The translations under genes were made by a program, and so were the position numbers. This document shows positions 1 to 8,835 of a DNA stretch of 64,000 bases, piece after piece. The notes under the pieces were generated by a model. The model saw nothing but the letters and a program-made list of their open reading frames with translations. It had not been told where the DNA came from and did not search any database. This DNA is from Pectobacterium aquaticum. GTDB lineage: Bacteria > Pseudomonadota > Gammaproteobacteria > Enterobacterales > Enterobacteriaceae. The stretch is taken from contig NZ_CP086253.1 in the NCBI RefSeq assembly GCF_003382565.3, positions 806,001 through 870,000 on the forward strand. Reading direction: 5' to 3'. Each line of letters opens with the position of its first letter. The stretch's first letter is position 1.

Positions 1-708
1 TATGACGCGACGGCCATCCGTTTTGATATCGGCACGCAGGCGGTGGTTGCCGCTCCAGCCTAAATGCACGCCCCAGACAGCGCCATGCTGTTCGCTGAAT
101 GCGGACTCGCCGAGGATAAAGCTGGGGAAATACTCGTGGGAGCTTCTTCCCCGACGGCTTTCCTGAATAAAACCGCCGTGCTGCAACGTGAGGCGGTGGG
201 TCTGAAACTCGCGCAGCCAGCGGCCGTGAAACGCCATGATGTCGCTCGCCCGTTCTGGGACAGGTAGCGTGACGGCGAGGCGCTGCACTTGCCAGGCATC
301 CGCACGCAGATTCTCTAGCGTGTGGCGCAGTTGCAGGACGTCGGTCTGCGGATCCAGACGCAGTTCGCTGATCAGTCGAAGCCCAGCCTGTGCATCTTCC
401 GCCGTGATGGTGAGCGTATTGTCCTGAACGTCAGTCTGCGTCGTCGTGAAGATCGGCGCAGCATCATAGCCTGAATGGTGCCCCTCAATACCCGGCGAAC
501 CGAACTGACCACGCCCGTATTCCATCGCCAGCGTCAGAGGAAGATCCACATCCAGACGACCATTAGCGACGGGGCGTTGCAGAGAAACGATATCTTCTGG
601 CGAAAAACCGCGCAGCCGTGGCCCCCAGTAGAGAATTTCTGCCGCAGGGGTGCAGCGTACGATGACATCGCACTGCGCGCTGGTTAATTGAACAATATCA
701 CGCATCAT
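1..708 (-). CDS. GH36 family alpha-galactosidase, 3' part beyond the window
   Basis: The minus strand is open for 236 codons from an ATG at 708 (or 705) to the window edge, so this is the N-terminal third of a protein of roughly 700 residues. The translation has the beta-sandwich N-terminal domain of glycoside hydrolase family 36. It includes the family signature RRGRSSHEYFP at about residues 185-195, in the usual place before the catalytic barrel. The catalytic aspartates lie beyond the window. Family enzymes remove terminal alpha-1,6-galactose from melibiose and raffinose sugars, usually in the cytoplasm. The gene lies downstream of a LacI-type regulator on the same strand, and twin palindromic operators sit just ahead of it, so it is probably the first gene of a regulated sugar operon. 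The Shine-Dalgarno match is weak. The family call is fairly sure; the exact substrate is not. Confidence 0.8.
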   Translation of the reverse strand, partial: MMRDIVQLTSAQCDVIVRCTPAAEILYWGPRLRGFSPEDIVSLQRPVANGRLDVDLPLTLAMEYGRGQFGSPGIEGHHSGYDAAPIFTTTQTDVQDNTLTITAEDAQAGLRLISELRLDPQTDVLQLRHTLENLRADAWQVQRLAVTLPVPERASDIMAFHGRWLREFQTHRLTLQHGGFIQESRRGRSSHEYFPSFILGESAFSEQHGAVWGVHLGWSGNHRLRADIKTDGRRVI

Positions 709-748
709 GAGGAGGATTCCAAATTACGAATAGTGGATCTTAGTGAAA

Positions 749-784
749 ACTTAAACGTTTAAGTCATCAACTTAAACGTTTAAG
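749..784. promoter_or_regulatory. Twin LacI-type operators
   Basis: Two perfect palindromes with the core cttaaacgtttaag lie at 750-763 and 771-784, and the first extends to 16 bp (749-764). Their centres are 21 bp apart, two helical turns, so two dimers would bind the same face of the DNA. A central CG inside an A/T-rich palindrome is typical of LacI/GalR operators. The sites lie about 40-75 bp upstream of the alpha-galactosidase start and downstream of the LacI-family gene, its likely regulator. A weaker hairpin at 860-882 (cggttgg / ccaaccg) occupies the rest of the spacer. Confidence 0.75.
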
Positions 785-917
785 AAATGTGATGTTGTTA
801 AAATAATCGTTAGAAAATGGAAAAAGGTTGCGATGAGGCTGTGAAGGGCATCTCGCTGACGGTTGGCGTAGCAAACCAACCGATGATTTTATTAAACGTG
901 GTCGATAACGGAATAGA

Positions 918-1922
918 TTAGGCAGGAAAGCTCGTGTTGCCGAGGCGTAATGTTGGCTGCCACAACACCTGCAAGTTTTCTACGGCTTCGCCCGCGATCA
1001 GCGCCTGCATCATACTGGCAATCTGTTCGCCAACCTGCTCGCGAGTTGCCTGTTCGATTGCGGTCACGGTGATGTCGGTCAGGCTGTCTTGCGGCAAGCC
1101 GTCATACATCACTAATGCGATGGGGTGTGAACCGGAAAGCCGCCCCGCCTGCTGCAACGCGGCGACTGCGCCATCGCCGTGGACATTGCCGTCCATCACC
1201 ATCGCGGTGGGTGGTTCAGGCAGCGCCAAAAGGTCGAGCATGGCCTGATAGCCCGCGCGCCGCGTGGGATTCACACAGCGCAGATACGCGTCGTGAAACG
1301 GCAGGCCGTGGTGTTGCAGAGCATCGTGATAGCCCTGACGACGCTGCATGATAAACGCCTGCGGGTGATCTTCGCTTAACATGGCGATACGGCGATGCCC
1401 GAGCGCGATCAGGTGTTCGGTTGCCAACGCCATGCCTGCACGGTTGTCAAAATCGAACCAGGCGTAAGGGTGAGGAAGCTGGCTGCGCCCCAGCGCCAGA
1501 AACGGGACGTTGTTACGTTGCAGTAACGTCAGTCGTGCATCCTGCTCGCATGTATGCGCCACGATCAGCGCGTCGATACGGCGGCTGGCGATCAACCGGG
1601 CGGCACCCTGACAGGCGTCTTGCTCGTCAGCCAGCAGGAGAAAATCGACCTCATGCTGTGCCAGTTTGCGGCTGATCGCGCCAATCATCTCGAAAAAAAT
1701 ATCGTTACTCAGGGAAGAGGCATAGGGATAGACCAGCCCGACGGCGTTGCTTTTGCCCATTTTCAGGCGGCGTGCGTGCGTATTGGGGCGATAGCCAATA
1801 CGTTCCGCTTCCTCCTGAATACGCTGGCGCGTGGCGTCGGAGATATCCCGATGGCCGTTCAGCGCACGACTCACCGCCGCCACGGACAAACCCAGGTTAT
1901 TCGCGATTGTTTTTAAAGACAT
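918..1922 (-). CDS. LacI/GalR family transcriptional regulator
   Basis: This 334-residue protein has an N-terminal helix-turn-helix (TIANNLGLSVAAVSRALNG, about residues 5-23) and a hinge helix, followed by a periplasmic-binding-protein-like effector domain. Length and layout are standard for LacI repressors. I chose the ATG at 1922 over the GTG at 1925 because AGGAG lies 6 bases upstream of the ATG. The gene reads toward the alpha-galactosidase gene, with the twin operators between them. It therefore most likely represses that sugar operon and is released by an alpha-galactoside or its breakdown product (inference). There is no sign of damage. Confidence 0.9.
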   Translation of the reverse strand: MSLKTIANNLGLSVAAVSRALNGHRDISDATRQRIQEEAERIGYRPNTHARRLKMGKSNAVGLVYPYASSLSNDIFFEMIGAISRKLAQHEVDFLLLADEQDACQGAARLIASRRIDALIVAHTCEQDARLTLLQRNNVPFLALGRSQLPHPYAWFDFDNRAGMALATEHLIALGHRRIAMLSEDHPQAFIMQRRQGYHDALQHHGLPFHDAYLRCVNPTRRAGYQAMLDLLALPEPPTAMVMDGNVHGDGAVAALQQAGRLSGSHPIALVMYDGLPQDSLTDITVTAIEQATREQVGEQIASMMQALIAGEAVENLQVLWQPTLRLGNTSFPA

Positions 1923-1976
1923 CACCCTCTCCTGACGTGCATGCCCGGCGGCGGGGCGTCTAGCGAGAAAACCGAA

Positions 1977-2585
1977 TTATAGCAACCAGCCCTTGGCTTT
2001 GGCGTCTTCCAGATGTTGCTGGAGGTATTGCCACAGTTCTGGGTTGATCGTGGCGATGAACTCGGCGCGGTCAAGAACCTGTTCCAGACGGATGCCGTTT
2101 TCTACCCAGCTTTGCCCGCCGTTGTACAGATTCATCAGCATTGGCATGACGCGATCGAGCATCATGGCGAACTGGGCGCTGGGCGTTTCGTTGGCTTCAT
2201 ACTCTTCCCACAGATCGTGGAATTGCTGACGCTGTGGCTCGGGCAGCAGGCCAAAGATGCGGGCGGCGGCAGCCACTTCCTGATCGTGAATCGCCAGACG
2301 AGCGGAAAGATCGTAAACGAGCACATCGCCCGCATCGATTTCAACGATGTCGTGAATCAGCGCCATTTGGATCACGCGCTGGATATCGACGCCTTCACCG
2401 GCATAAGGCGCCAGCGCCATCGCGGCGACGGCAAAATGCCAGCTGTGTTCGGCAGAATCTTCGTGACGTTCGCTGCCGATAATCTTGGTGCGGCGCTGTA
2501 CGCTTTTTAATTTATCGATTTCTATCAGAAAGCCGAAGACATCGGTCATGGAACCGAAATTCAGAGTAGATGGGGCAGATGACAT
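1977..2585 (-). CDS. HD-domain phosphohydrolase (nucleotidase-like)
   Basis: This 202-residue protein has the HD-superfamily metal ligands: His47 in EHSWHF, then His78-Asp79 in LIHDIVEID, with a further acidic site in the C-terminal half. The overall form resembles YfbR-like 5'-deoxynucleotidases and HDDC2-type hydrolases, which dephosphorylate nucleoside monophosphates. The substrate cannot be read from the sequence. I start it at the ATG at 2585, which has GAGGTAAG about 8 bases upstream, rather than 14 codons earlier. It is probably monocistronic, behind the LacI regulator on the same strand but separated from the divergent yqfA by about 245 bp. Confidence 0.78.
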   Translation of the reverse strand: MSSAPSTLNFGSMTDVFGFLIEIDKLKSVQRRTKIIGSERHEDSAEHSWHFAVAAMALAPYAGEGVDIQRVIQMALIHDIVEIDAGDVLVYDLSARLAIHDQEVAAAARIFGLLPEPQRQQFHDLWEEYEANETPSAQFAMMLDRVMPMLMNLYNGGQSWVENGIRLEQVLDRAEFIATINPELWQYLQQHLEDAKAKGWLL

Positions 2586-2830
2586 GAAAAACTTACCTCT
2601 AAACAGGGAGATATCGACGTCGATCATTGTAGGGGATGTCGCCCGAGATTGACATGCATGATTACAGGCTAAGTGAGAGGGAAAGCCGGAAGTCAGACGA
2701 AAGTAAATATTTTAGCTTACACGTGTACACTGAAACTATTCTCAGTTAATCTGCTCAAAGGTTAAACACCTAGGCTTGCTTCGTTTTGCACAAGAGCGTG
2801 GATTATTGCCGAATACTGCGGAATCGATTG

Positions 2831-3478
2831 ATGTCAAAAAATGAACAAATGTCGGATTACTCTCTGGCAGAGGAAATTGCGAACAGCATAAGCCACGGAA
2901 TCGGTGTGATTTTCGGGATTGTGGGGCTGGTTTTATTGCTGGTGCAGGCAGTCAACAATGACGCTGGCAGCGTGGCGATTACCAGCTACAGTCTCTATGG
3001 CAGCAGCATTATCCTGCTGTTTCTGGCGTCGACGCTGTATCACGCGATTCCGTCTCAGCGTATTAAGCCGTGGCTGAAGAAATTCGACCACTGTGCCATC
3101 TATCTGTTGATTGCCGGAACCTATACGCCGTTTTTGCTGGTAGGGCTGGATTCGCCGCTGGCGCATGGTCTGATGGTCGTCATCTGGAGCATGGCGCTGC
3201 TGGGCGTGATCTTCAAACTGGCGTTTGCTCACCGTTTTGAAGTGCTGTCGTTAATTACCTATCTGGTGATGGGCTGGCTGTCGCTGGTGGTGATTTACCA
3301 GATGGTGATGAAACTGGCGGCGGGGAGCGTGACGCTGCTGGCGGTGGGCGGCGTGGTGTACACGCTGGGGGTGATTTTCTACGCCTGCAAGCGGATTCCC
3401 TATAATCACGCGATTTGGCACGGATTTGTGTTGGGCGGCAGCGTCTGCCACTTTCTGGCGATTTATCTTTATATCTAA
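2831..3478 (+). CDS. trhA: Hemolysin III family membrane protein TrhA/YqfA
   Basis: This 215-residue integral membrane protein has about seven hydrophobic segments. It follows E. coli YqfA nearly residue for residue, as I recall that protein: SLAEEIANSISHG near the N-terminus, LASTLYHAIP and FDHCAIYLLIAGTYTPF in the middle, and NHAIWHGFVLGGSVCHF near the C-terminus. The conserved Ser, His and Asp residues of the PAQR/hemolysin III superfamily are present. YqfA has been linked to membrane energetics and fatty-acid balance, with no settled biochemical role. I start at the ATG at 2831 to match the family; an upstream in-frame start at 2786 would add 15 residues. Convergent with ygfZ, with a shared hairpin between them. 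Confidence 0.9.
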   Translation: MSKNEQMSDYSLAEEIANSISHGIGVIFGIVGLVLLLVQAVNNDAGSVAITSYSLYGSSIILLFLASTLYHAIPSQRIKPWLKKFDHCAIYLLIAGTYTPFLLVGLDSPLAHGLMVVIWSMALLGVIFKLAFAHRFEVLSLITYLVMGWLSLVVIYQMVMKLAAGSVTLLAVGGVVYTLGVIFYACKRIPYNHAIWHGFVLGGSVCHFLAIYLYI

Positions 3479-3490
3479 GCCTGCATAAAA

Positions 3491-3515
3491 CGCATGAGCC
3501 AAGGTGGCTCATGCG
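3491..3515 (-). terminator. Intrinsic terminator of ygfZ
   Basis: A perfect 10-bp stem (cgcatgagcc / ggctcatgcg) with a 5-base loop. On the minus strand it is followed by TTTT, so it fits the end of ygfZ. It may also slow readthrough from yqfA. Confidence 0.75.
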
Positions 3516-3532
3516 CGGTATCACTCGTCGAA

Positions 3533-4534
3533 TTAATCCGTGATTTCATACGGCAGAGGCTGAACCGTGAGCTGGCTTTCGGCATCGTCACGGACGCGCA
3601 GGACGTTCTCTGCGGTGAAATCGTTATTCAGCACCGCCTGTACCCAAACATCACCGTTCTGCAATTGGCTGGCTGCCAACACCGTACCGGTACGACGCCA
3701 GTTCTCGCCGAGCTGCAATTCGAGATCGTCCCCCGCTTGCGGCACCTTATTTGCCTTACCCGCCAGCCAGTAAAGTGCACGCTTGTTGGCTCCGCGATAT
3801 TTTGCCCGAGCGACCATTTCCTGACCGGTATAGCACCCTTTGCTGAAACTAATCCCATTTAATGCCTGTAAATTAGTCGCTTGCGGGATGAACTGTGCAC
3901 TGTTTGCGCTGTCAATGATGGGCTGACCTGCTTCAATATCCAGCGTCAGCCATTGGCGGCTGTCATTCAGGCTGACTTTATCGCCGAGTTGTTCAAGCAG
4001 CGACGCACTGTGCTCAGGAGACAGTACCAGCAAGAAACGTTCTGCAGGATGGGCAAAATGCAGTAAGGTAGCCCCTTCGTGCTGCACGACAGGGTGTTCA
4101 GCGTCCGGAAGCTGGTTAAATACAGAGGCCAGAAGCTCGCGGATGCCCGCACCCGCTGCGCCCAGCAGGAGGGTGTTATCGTCTGGTGCGATGGTCGTTT
4201 TTGAGAAAACGGCGTATTTTTTCAGTTCGCTAAGCTGGGCGTCGCGTAGATTACGGCGCTCAATAAACGCAAAGCCTTCGCCGTGATGGAACAGACGCAG
4301 GTTGCTCCACATTTTTCCTTTCGCGTCGCAGTGGGCGCAAAGGATGTGCCCATCGTCAGGCAGCGCTCCGACATCCGCGGTGACCTGCCCCTGAAGATAT
4401 TTGACGGTATCCGGCCCGACCAGCGTGGCGAGTGCCCAGTCATCCAAAGAGATGAGCGTAGCGGCTAGTTGAGCGGAAGCCAATGGGGGCTGTGAGGCAA
4501 AAGGAAGTTGATGAGCCGTATGTTGATTAACCAT
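3533..4534 (-). CDS. ygfZ: tRNA-modifying protein YgfZ, folate-binding Fe-S assembly factor
   Basis: This 333-residue protein has the YgfZ/GcvT-like fold and the diagnostic KGCYTGQEMVARAK motif in its C-terminal third. It also carries the family's conserved stretches LDDWALATLVGPD, AHCDAKGKMWSN and NLQALNGISF. YgfZ uses tetrahydrofolate and the Cys of the CYTGQE motif to support assembly or repair of certain iron-sulfur enzymes such as MiaB. I start at the ATG at 4534, with AGGA about 10 bases upstream. An open frame continues 46 codons further but has no family similarity. It is divergent from sdhE-ygfX, the standard enterobacterial arrangement. Confidence 0.93.
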   Translation of the reverse strand: MVNQHTAHQLPFASQPPLASAQLAATLISLDDWALATLVGPDTVKYLQGQVTADVGALPDDGHILCAHCDAKGKMWSNLRLFHHGEGFAFIERRNLRDAQLSELKKYAVFSKTTIAPDDNTLLLGAAGAGIRELLASVFNQLPDAEHPVVQHEGATLLHFAHPAERFLLVLSPEHSASLLEQLGDKVSLNDSRQWLTLDIEAGQPIIDSANSAQFIPQATNLQALNGISFSKGCYTGQEMVARAKYRGANKRALYWLAGKANKVPQAGDDLELQLGENWRRTGTVLAASQLQNGDVWVQAVLNNDFTAENVLRVRDDAESQLTVQPLPYEITD

Positions 4535-4768
4535 ATAGTACAATCCTGCGCTAAGGGCGATACCCGAATGTCCTAATGGTAAAAGAGCGCTCAGGGTTTG
4601 CAAGTGGTTATTCACGAGCGTTATGGCATAGCACATCCTGATGCTGATGAGCGCACTCGGCGCGGCGCACACCAGTAAACTATGTCAAAATGTTACTATT
4701 AGTTGATACCCGCTACCGGAATCAGAGTACACTAGCGGCAAGCAGCGATAACAAGGTGGACATGAAAT

Positions 4769-5035
4769 ATGGAAATCGATAATAAATCACGCATTCATTG
4801 GGCATGCCGCCGTGGTATGCGCGAATTGGATATCGCGATCATGCCGTTTTTTGAGCATGACTATGACACACTTAATGACACGGATAAGCGCACGTTTGTC
4901 CGCTTGTTACAAAGCGACGATCCCGATTTATTCAACTGGCTGATGAACCACGGTGAACCGGAGGACGGAGAGCTGAAACGCATGATTTCCCTAATTCAGA
5001 CGCGAAATAAAGATCGTGGCCCAGTGGCAATGTGA
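4769..5035 (+). CDS. sdhE: Succinate dehydrogenase flavinylation factor SdhE
   Basis: This 88-residue protein has the RGMRELD motif at about residues 15-21. This is the RGxxE signature of SdhE/YgfY proteins, which promote covalent FAD attachment to SdhA and FrdA. Length matches the family (about 88 residues). It overlaps ygfX by 20 bp and is divergent from ygfZ. The start at 4769 is preceded by AAGGTGGA. Confidence 0.95.
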   Translation: MEIDNKSRIHWACRRGMRELDIAIMPFFEHDYDTLNDTDKRTFVRLLQSDDPDLFNWLMNHGEPEDGELKRMISLIQTRNKDRGPVAM

Positions 5036-5429
5036 CCTTCGCGTTTCCTGGCGCATGCAGCTGCTTTCATTGGTTGTGCATGGCCTATTAGTATTGCTCA
5101 TTCTGCTGGCACCGTGGCCGGACGGCTATGCGTGGCTATGGCTATGCCTGGTCACGATGGTGATGTTCGGTTTTATCCGTAGCCAAAAGAATATCAAATC
5201 CCGACAGGGGGAAATCGTTCTGCTTAGCGAAACGACCCTGAACTGGCGGCAGCAGGAATGGCAGATCGTTAAACGACCGTGGCTGCTGAAGAATGGCGTA
5301 TTGCTGTCATTGCAAGCGGTTAACGGTAAAGACAAACAACAGCTGTGGCTGGCGTCGGACAGCATGGGCGATGACGAATGGCGTCACTTGCGTCAAATTC
5401 TTTTGCAGCAGAAACACTGGGCAAGATAG
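5016..5429 (+). CDS. ygfX: Inner-membrane protein YgfX (CptA family)
   Basis: This 137-residue protein has two adjacent hydrophobic segments near the N-terminus (about residues 14-50) and a cytoplasmic C-terminal domain with W-rich strands. That is the layout of YgfX. In E. coli, YgfX and YgfY/SdhE were proposed to form a toxin-antitoxin-like pair acting on the cytoskeleton. In Serratia and Pectobacterium the pair has been tied to flavinylation and pigment or virulence phenotypes. The start codon lies inside the 3' end of sdhE, so the two are translationally coupled. Confidence 0.88.
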   Translation: MAQWQCDLRVSWRMQLLSLVVHGLLVLLILLAPWPDGYAWLWLCLVTMVMFGFIRSQKNIKSRQGEIVLLSETTLNWRQQEWQIVKRPWLLKNGVLLSLQAVNGKDKQQLWLASDSMGDDEWRHLRQILLQQKHWAR

Positions 5430-5497
5430 CAGCGCGTTGGACATGTTTTTATTCGGTCATCGTTTGGCCGTGCTTTGAAATTGATTGGATATAACTG

Positions 5498-6433
5498 ATG
5501 ACTAAGCCCGCAGTGCAAAAAAATGGTCTGCACCCTCGTAATCGCCATCGCGACCGTTATGATTTTCCCGCGCTCAAACAGAGTTATCCTGCGCTGATCC
5601 CGTTTGTAAAGGTAAATGCCTACGGTGATGAGTCCGTGGACTTTGCCAATCCTGAGGCGGTGAAAACGCTGAATCAGGCGTTGTTGCAGCATTTTTATCA
5701 GATTGAGCACTGGACGATTCCAGAGGGCTTTCTGTGCCCGCCAATTCCTGGCCGCGCCGATTATATCCACCATCTGGCTGACTTGCTGGCGGAAGATAAC
5801 CGTTCGGTGGTGCTGCGCGATGCGTCCGTGCTGGATGTCGGCTGTGGTGCCAACTGCATCTATCCGCTGATTGGACATCGCGAGTACGGCTGGCGCTTTA
5901 CCGGCAGCGAGATTAATCCGCAAGCGATGAAAGCAGCCAATGAGACGATTGAGGCGAACCCCGGCTTGAATCGGTCGATTCGCCTGCGTCGTCAGAAGAA
6001 CAGCAAAGCGATCCTGGCAGGGATTATTCACAAGAACGACACGTTTGATGCCGTCATGTGTAACCCGCCGTTCCATGCGTCTGCGGAGGATGCTCGTCAG
6101 GGATCGCAGCGCAAACTGCATAATCTGGGGCTGGATAAACGCTCACCGCTGAATTTTGGCGGCCAGCAGGATGAGCTGTGGTGTGAAGGTGGCGAGTCCG
6201 CTTTTATTGGTCAGATGATCAAAGAGAGCGCCGGTTTCGCCCGTCAGTGCCTGTGGTTTACGTCGCTGGTGTCACGCAAAGAGAACCTGCCGGAGATTTA
6301 TCGTGCGCTGGAAGCGGTTGATGCGGAGAAGGTCAGAACGATAGATATGGCGCAAGGCCAAAAGCAAAGCCGCTTTGTCGCGTGGAGCTTTCTTGATACC
6401 GCGGCGCGTACCCGCTGGTTACAAAAGCGCTAG
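5498..6433 (+). CDS. rlmF: 23S rRNA m6A1618 methyltransferase RlmF
   Basis: This 311-residue protein has an AdoMet-binding motif (VLDVGCGANCIYPLIG, about residues 111-126) and the catalytic NPPF motif (CNPPFHASAEDA, about residue 188) typical of N6-adenine methyltransferases. The N-terminal GLHPRNRHRDRYDF and the LNFGGQQDELWCEGGE segment match RlmF/YbiN. It methylates A1618 of 23S rRNA. It is convergent with fldB; the 80-bp gap holds a 10-bp hairpin (6465-6491) without a T-run. Confidence 0.93.
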   Translation: MTKPAVQKNGLHPRNRHRDRYDFPALKQSYPALIPFVKVNAYGDESVDFANPEAVKTLNQALLQHFYQIEHWTIPEGFLCPPIPGRADYIHHLADLLAEDNRSVVLRDASVLDVGCGANCIYPLIGHREYGWRFTGSEINPQAMKAANETIEANPGLNRSIRLRRQKNSKAILAGIIHKNDTFDAVMCNPPFHASAEDARQGSQRKLHNLGLDKRSPLNFGGQQDELWCEGGESAFIGQMIKESAGFARQCLWFTSLVSRKENLPEIYRALEAVDAEKVRTIDMAQGQKQSRFVAWSFLDTAARTRWLQKR

Positions 6434-6514
6434 GCTACTTCAACCTTTACGGATATCAATATTCGCGGATGCCGATCGCAACGGTATCCGCCTCACATCA
6501 CCATTCGGCTCAGA

Positions 6515-7033
6515 TTACAGCAGTGACGCCATTTCTTGCAGGATCTGTTCGCACCACTGTTCCAACCGTTCATCACTGAGGTCGTATTGGTTCACTTCAT
6601 CCAGCGCCAGCCCGACAAAGTGTTTACCGTCGGTAGTCAGCGGTTTCGGGCTGGTGAATTCGTAGCCCTCTATCGGCCAGTATCCAACGAAGGTGACACC
6701 CAGCGGCAGCAGTTGGTCATGCAGCATGCCCAGCGCATCAAGGAACCATTCGCTGTAGCCAAGCTGGTCGCCCATACCGTAGAGCGCCACGACTTTGCCG
6801 TTGAGGTTTAGCGTCGCTAACTGACCCCAAATGTTCTCCCAGTCTTCCTGAATCTCACCGAAATCCCAGGTGGGGATGCCGAGAATCAGCGTACTGTAAT
6901 CTTCCATACGTTGAGGGTCGACATCCTTAACGTTGTGTAGATCCACCAGTGCTTCGCCCAGAATGTCGCGAATTTTTTCCGCTGCCATTTCGGTGTAGCA
7001 GGTGCTTGAGCCGTAAAACAGACCGATTTTCAT
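6515..7033 (-). CDS. fldB: Flavodoxin FldB
   Basis: This 172-residue flavodoxin has the FMN phosphate loop FYGSSTCYTE at residues 5-14 and flavin-stacking segments around PTWDFGE and YGMGDQLGYSEWF. The Ser-Ser-Thr-Cys loop and the neighbourhood (next to xerD-dsbC-recJ in enterobacteria) point to FldB, not FldA. FldB is a low-potential electron carrier, induced by SoxRS in E. coli. I start at 7033; 10 upstream codons are open but unsupported. In E. coli fldB lies directly next to xerD. Here a transporter gene sits between them. Confidence 0.92.
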   Translation of the reverse strand: MKIGLFYGSSTCYTEMAAEKIRDILGEALVDLHNVKDVDPQRMEDYSTLILGIPTWDFGEIQEDWENIWGQLATLNLNGKVVALYGMGDQLGYSEWFLDALGMLHDQLLPLGVTFVGYWPIEGYEFTSPKPLTTDGKHFVGLALDEVNQYDLSDERLEQWCEQILQEMASLL

Positions 7034-7164
7034 ATTCAGTTCTTTATAAACAATTTCTATCAATAAGGGCGCGTTCGCTTCCGATCACAGAGATGATGTG
7101 ATGAGCGAAAGATGCCGCCGGATGTCGGTATTCTAAAAGGAGAACAGGAGTAAAGAAAGACGCA

Positions 7165-7184
7165 GTGAGGGCCGTAGCCCCCAC
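7165..7184 (-). terminator. Terminator of the yhjE-like gene
   Basis: An 8-bp hairpin (gtgagggc / gcccccac, one wobble pair) with a 4-base loop lies 11 bp past the transporter stop. On the minus strand it is followed by a pyrimidine- and T-rich tract. The T-run is interrupted, so confidence is moderate. Confidence 0.5.
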
Positions 7185-7195
7185 CGAAGGGGATA

Positions 7196-8524
7196 TTATC
7201 CCAGAGACTGGTGACGCGTTTCTTTGGTGAGAAGCAGTGCAATCAGCGTCAGCGATGCCATAGCAGCCAGATAAACACCGACGTAGAACAGGCCATAGTT
7301 AGCCGTCAGCCACGCGGCGATATACGGTGCGACTGATGCGCCCAGAATCGACGAGACGTTATAGGAGAATGATGCACCGGTGTAGCGTACTTCCGTCGGG
7401 AACAGCTCCGGCAGCAGGGCACCCATCGGGCCGAACGTCAGCCCCATGATGCTCAGACCCAGCACCAGGAAGCCCATCACCAGCGCCTGATTACCAGAAC
7501 CGAGCATATAAGGGAACAGCATAGCGAAGACGATCATAAGGCAGGTGATGGTAATCATGGTCTTACGGCGGCCAAAAGCATCCGCTAGATAGCCCGCTAC
7601 TGGCACCATCAGACCAAAGCCGATCACCGCGATCATCAGCATCAACAGGAAACTGTTACGTGAGAAGCCAAGCCCCTTAGGTTCTGGCGCTGTACCGTAC
7701 GTCATGGAGTACACAGTCATGATGTAGAACAGCGTGTAGGTCGCCAGCATGATGAAGGTGCCGAGGATCGTGACTTTCATATGCTTACTGAGCAGCGTGC
7801 CCAGCGGCATACGCACCTGCTTACCGGCTTTGACCGCTTTGGTAAATACCGGGGCTTCATGCAGAGAGATACGGACATACAGGCCAACCAGCACCAGCGC
7901 GGCAGACGCGACGAACGGCACGCGCCAGCCCCAGGTCATGAACTGCTCTTCCGTCAGCAGCCAGGACAACAGCAAGAAAGTGCCGTTAGCGAAGAAGAAG
8001 CCAATCGGCGCGCCAAGCTGGGGGAACGACCCATACAGCGCACGTTTATGGGACGGGGCATTTTCGGTCGCCAGCAGCGCCGCGCCGCCCCATTCACCGC
8101 CCAAACCCAGGCCCTGACCGAAGCGCGCCAGTGCCAGCAGAATCGGTGCAAAAATACCAATAGTTTCGTAGGTGGGTAACAGCCCAATCAGAACGGTTGA
8201 AATCCCCATGGTCAGCAGAGAAGCGACCAGTGTGACTTTACGTCCGACGCGGTCGCCAAAGTGACCGAAGACTGCCGAGCCAATCGGGCGAGCCACAAAG
8301 GCAATCGCAAAGGTGGCGAGCGACTGTAGCGTCGCAGCAGTCGGATCGCCTTGTGGGAAGAAAATGTGCGGGAAAATCAGCACCGCAGCGGTGGCGTAGA
8401 TATAAAAATCGAAAAATTCGATAGCGGTGCCAATTAATGACGCAACAATCACTTTATTGCGTGAGTTTACGGGTGGTGCTTCCGCTTCGGCATCGAGAGT
8501 GGGAGTGATGGTGGTGGCTTGCAT
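7196..8524 (-). CDS. yhjE: MFS transporter, metabolite:H+ symporter family, YhjE-like
   Basis: This 442-residue protein has 12 predicted membrane segments. It contains the MHS-family loop between TM2 and TM3 (GHFGDRVGRK), the GQGLGLGGEWGGAALL segment and the FDFYIYATAAV start typical of ProP/ShiA/YhjE symporters. It matches my recollection of E. coli YhjE along most of its length, including PELFPTEVRYTGASFSYN. The substrate of YhjE is unknown. It sits between fldB and xerD, an arrangement not found in E. coli, with its own terminator, so it is a likely lineage-specific insertion of an otherwise conserved gene. Confidence 0.88.
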   Translation of the reverse strand: MQATTITPTLDAEAEAPPVNSRNKVIVASLIGTAIEFFDFYIYATAAVLIFPHIFFPQGDPTAATLQSLATFAIAFVARPIGSAVFGHFGDRVGRKVTLVASLLTMGISTVLIGLLPTYETIGIFAPILLALARFGQGLGLGGEWGGAALLATENAPSHKRALYGSFPQLGAPIGFFFANGTFLLLSWLLTEEQFMTWGWRVPFVASAALVLVGLYVRISLHEAPVFTKAVKAGKQVRMPLGTLLSKHMKVTILGTFIMLATYTLFYIMTVYSMTYGTAPEPKGLGFSRNSFLLMLMIAVIGFGLMVPVAGYLADAFGRRKTMITITCLMIVFAMLFPYMLGSGNQALVMGFLVLGLSIMGLTFGPMGALLPELFPTEVRYTGASFSYNVSSILGASVAPYIAAWLTANYGLFYVGVYLAAMASLTLIALLLTKETRHQSLG

Positions 8525-8835
8525 AATGTTTCTTTATTTTAACAACACGAACAGCCATTCTACGCACAGAAAAATCGGCTTTTCAACGTTGATTCAGTAA
8601 GGTCAATGCCAGTAGACGCGCGGCTTCAAGGAGCCTGTTCCGCTATATTGACGATACATAAGATATAATGTGCCTCGGCCTTATTTTTGCCGGAGAATGT
8701 TATGGCGATGTTAGTGTTCACGGAATATGTGAGATCGCGCACAATTCTGTTTTCGAGAGAAGGCGGACTGGATGAAGGTGTAAAGTCGCCGCTTCATCGG
8801 CATACTATTACCAACCAGCGAAGAAGGACACGGCG
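8525..8835. other. Spacer upstream of xerD
   Basis: This 311-bp spacer separates the divergent transporter gene from xerD. It has a good -10 match (tataat, 8664-8669), but the nearest -35-like hexamer (ttgacg, 8648-8653) is only 10 bp away, so the promoter is uncertain. A short hairpin (cggc / gccg, about 8676-8694) precedes a small open frame that runs out of phase into xerD. I see nothing else coding here. Confidence 0.4.

Noticed and set aside
5393..6121. 242-codon minus-strand frame
   Set aside because: It is antisense to rlmF, which is fully conserved.
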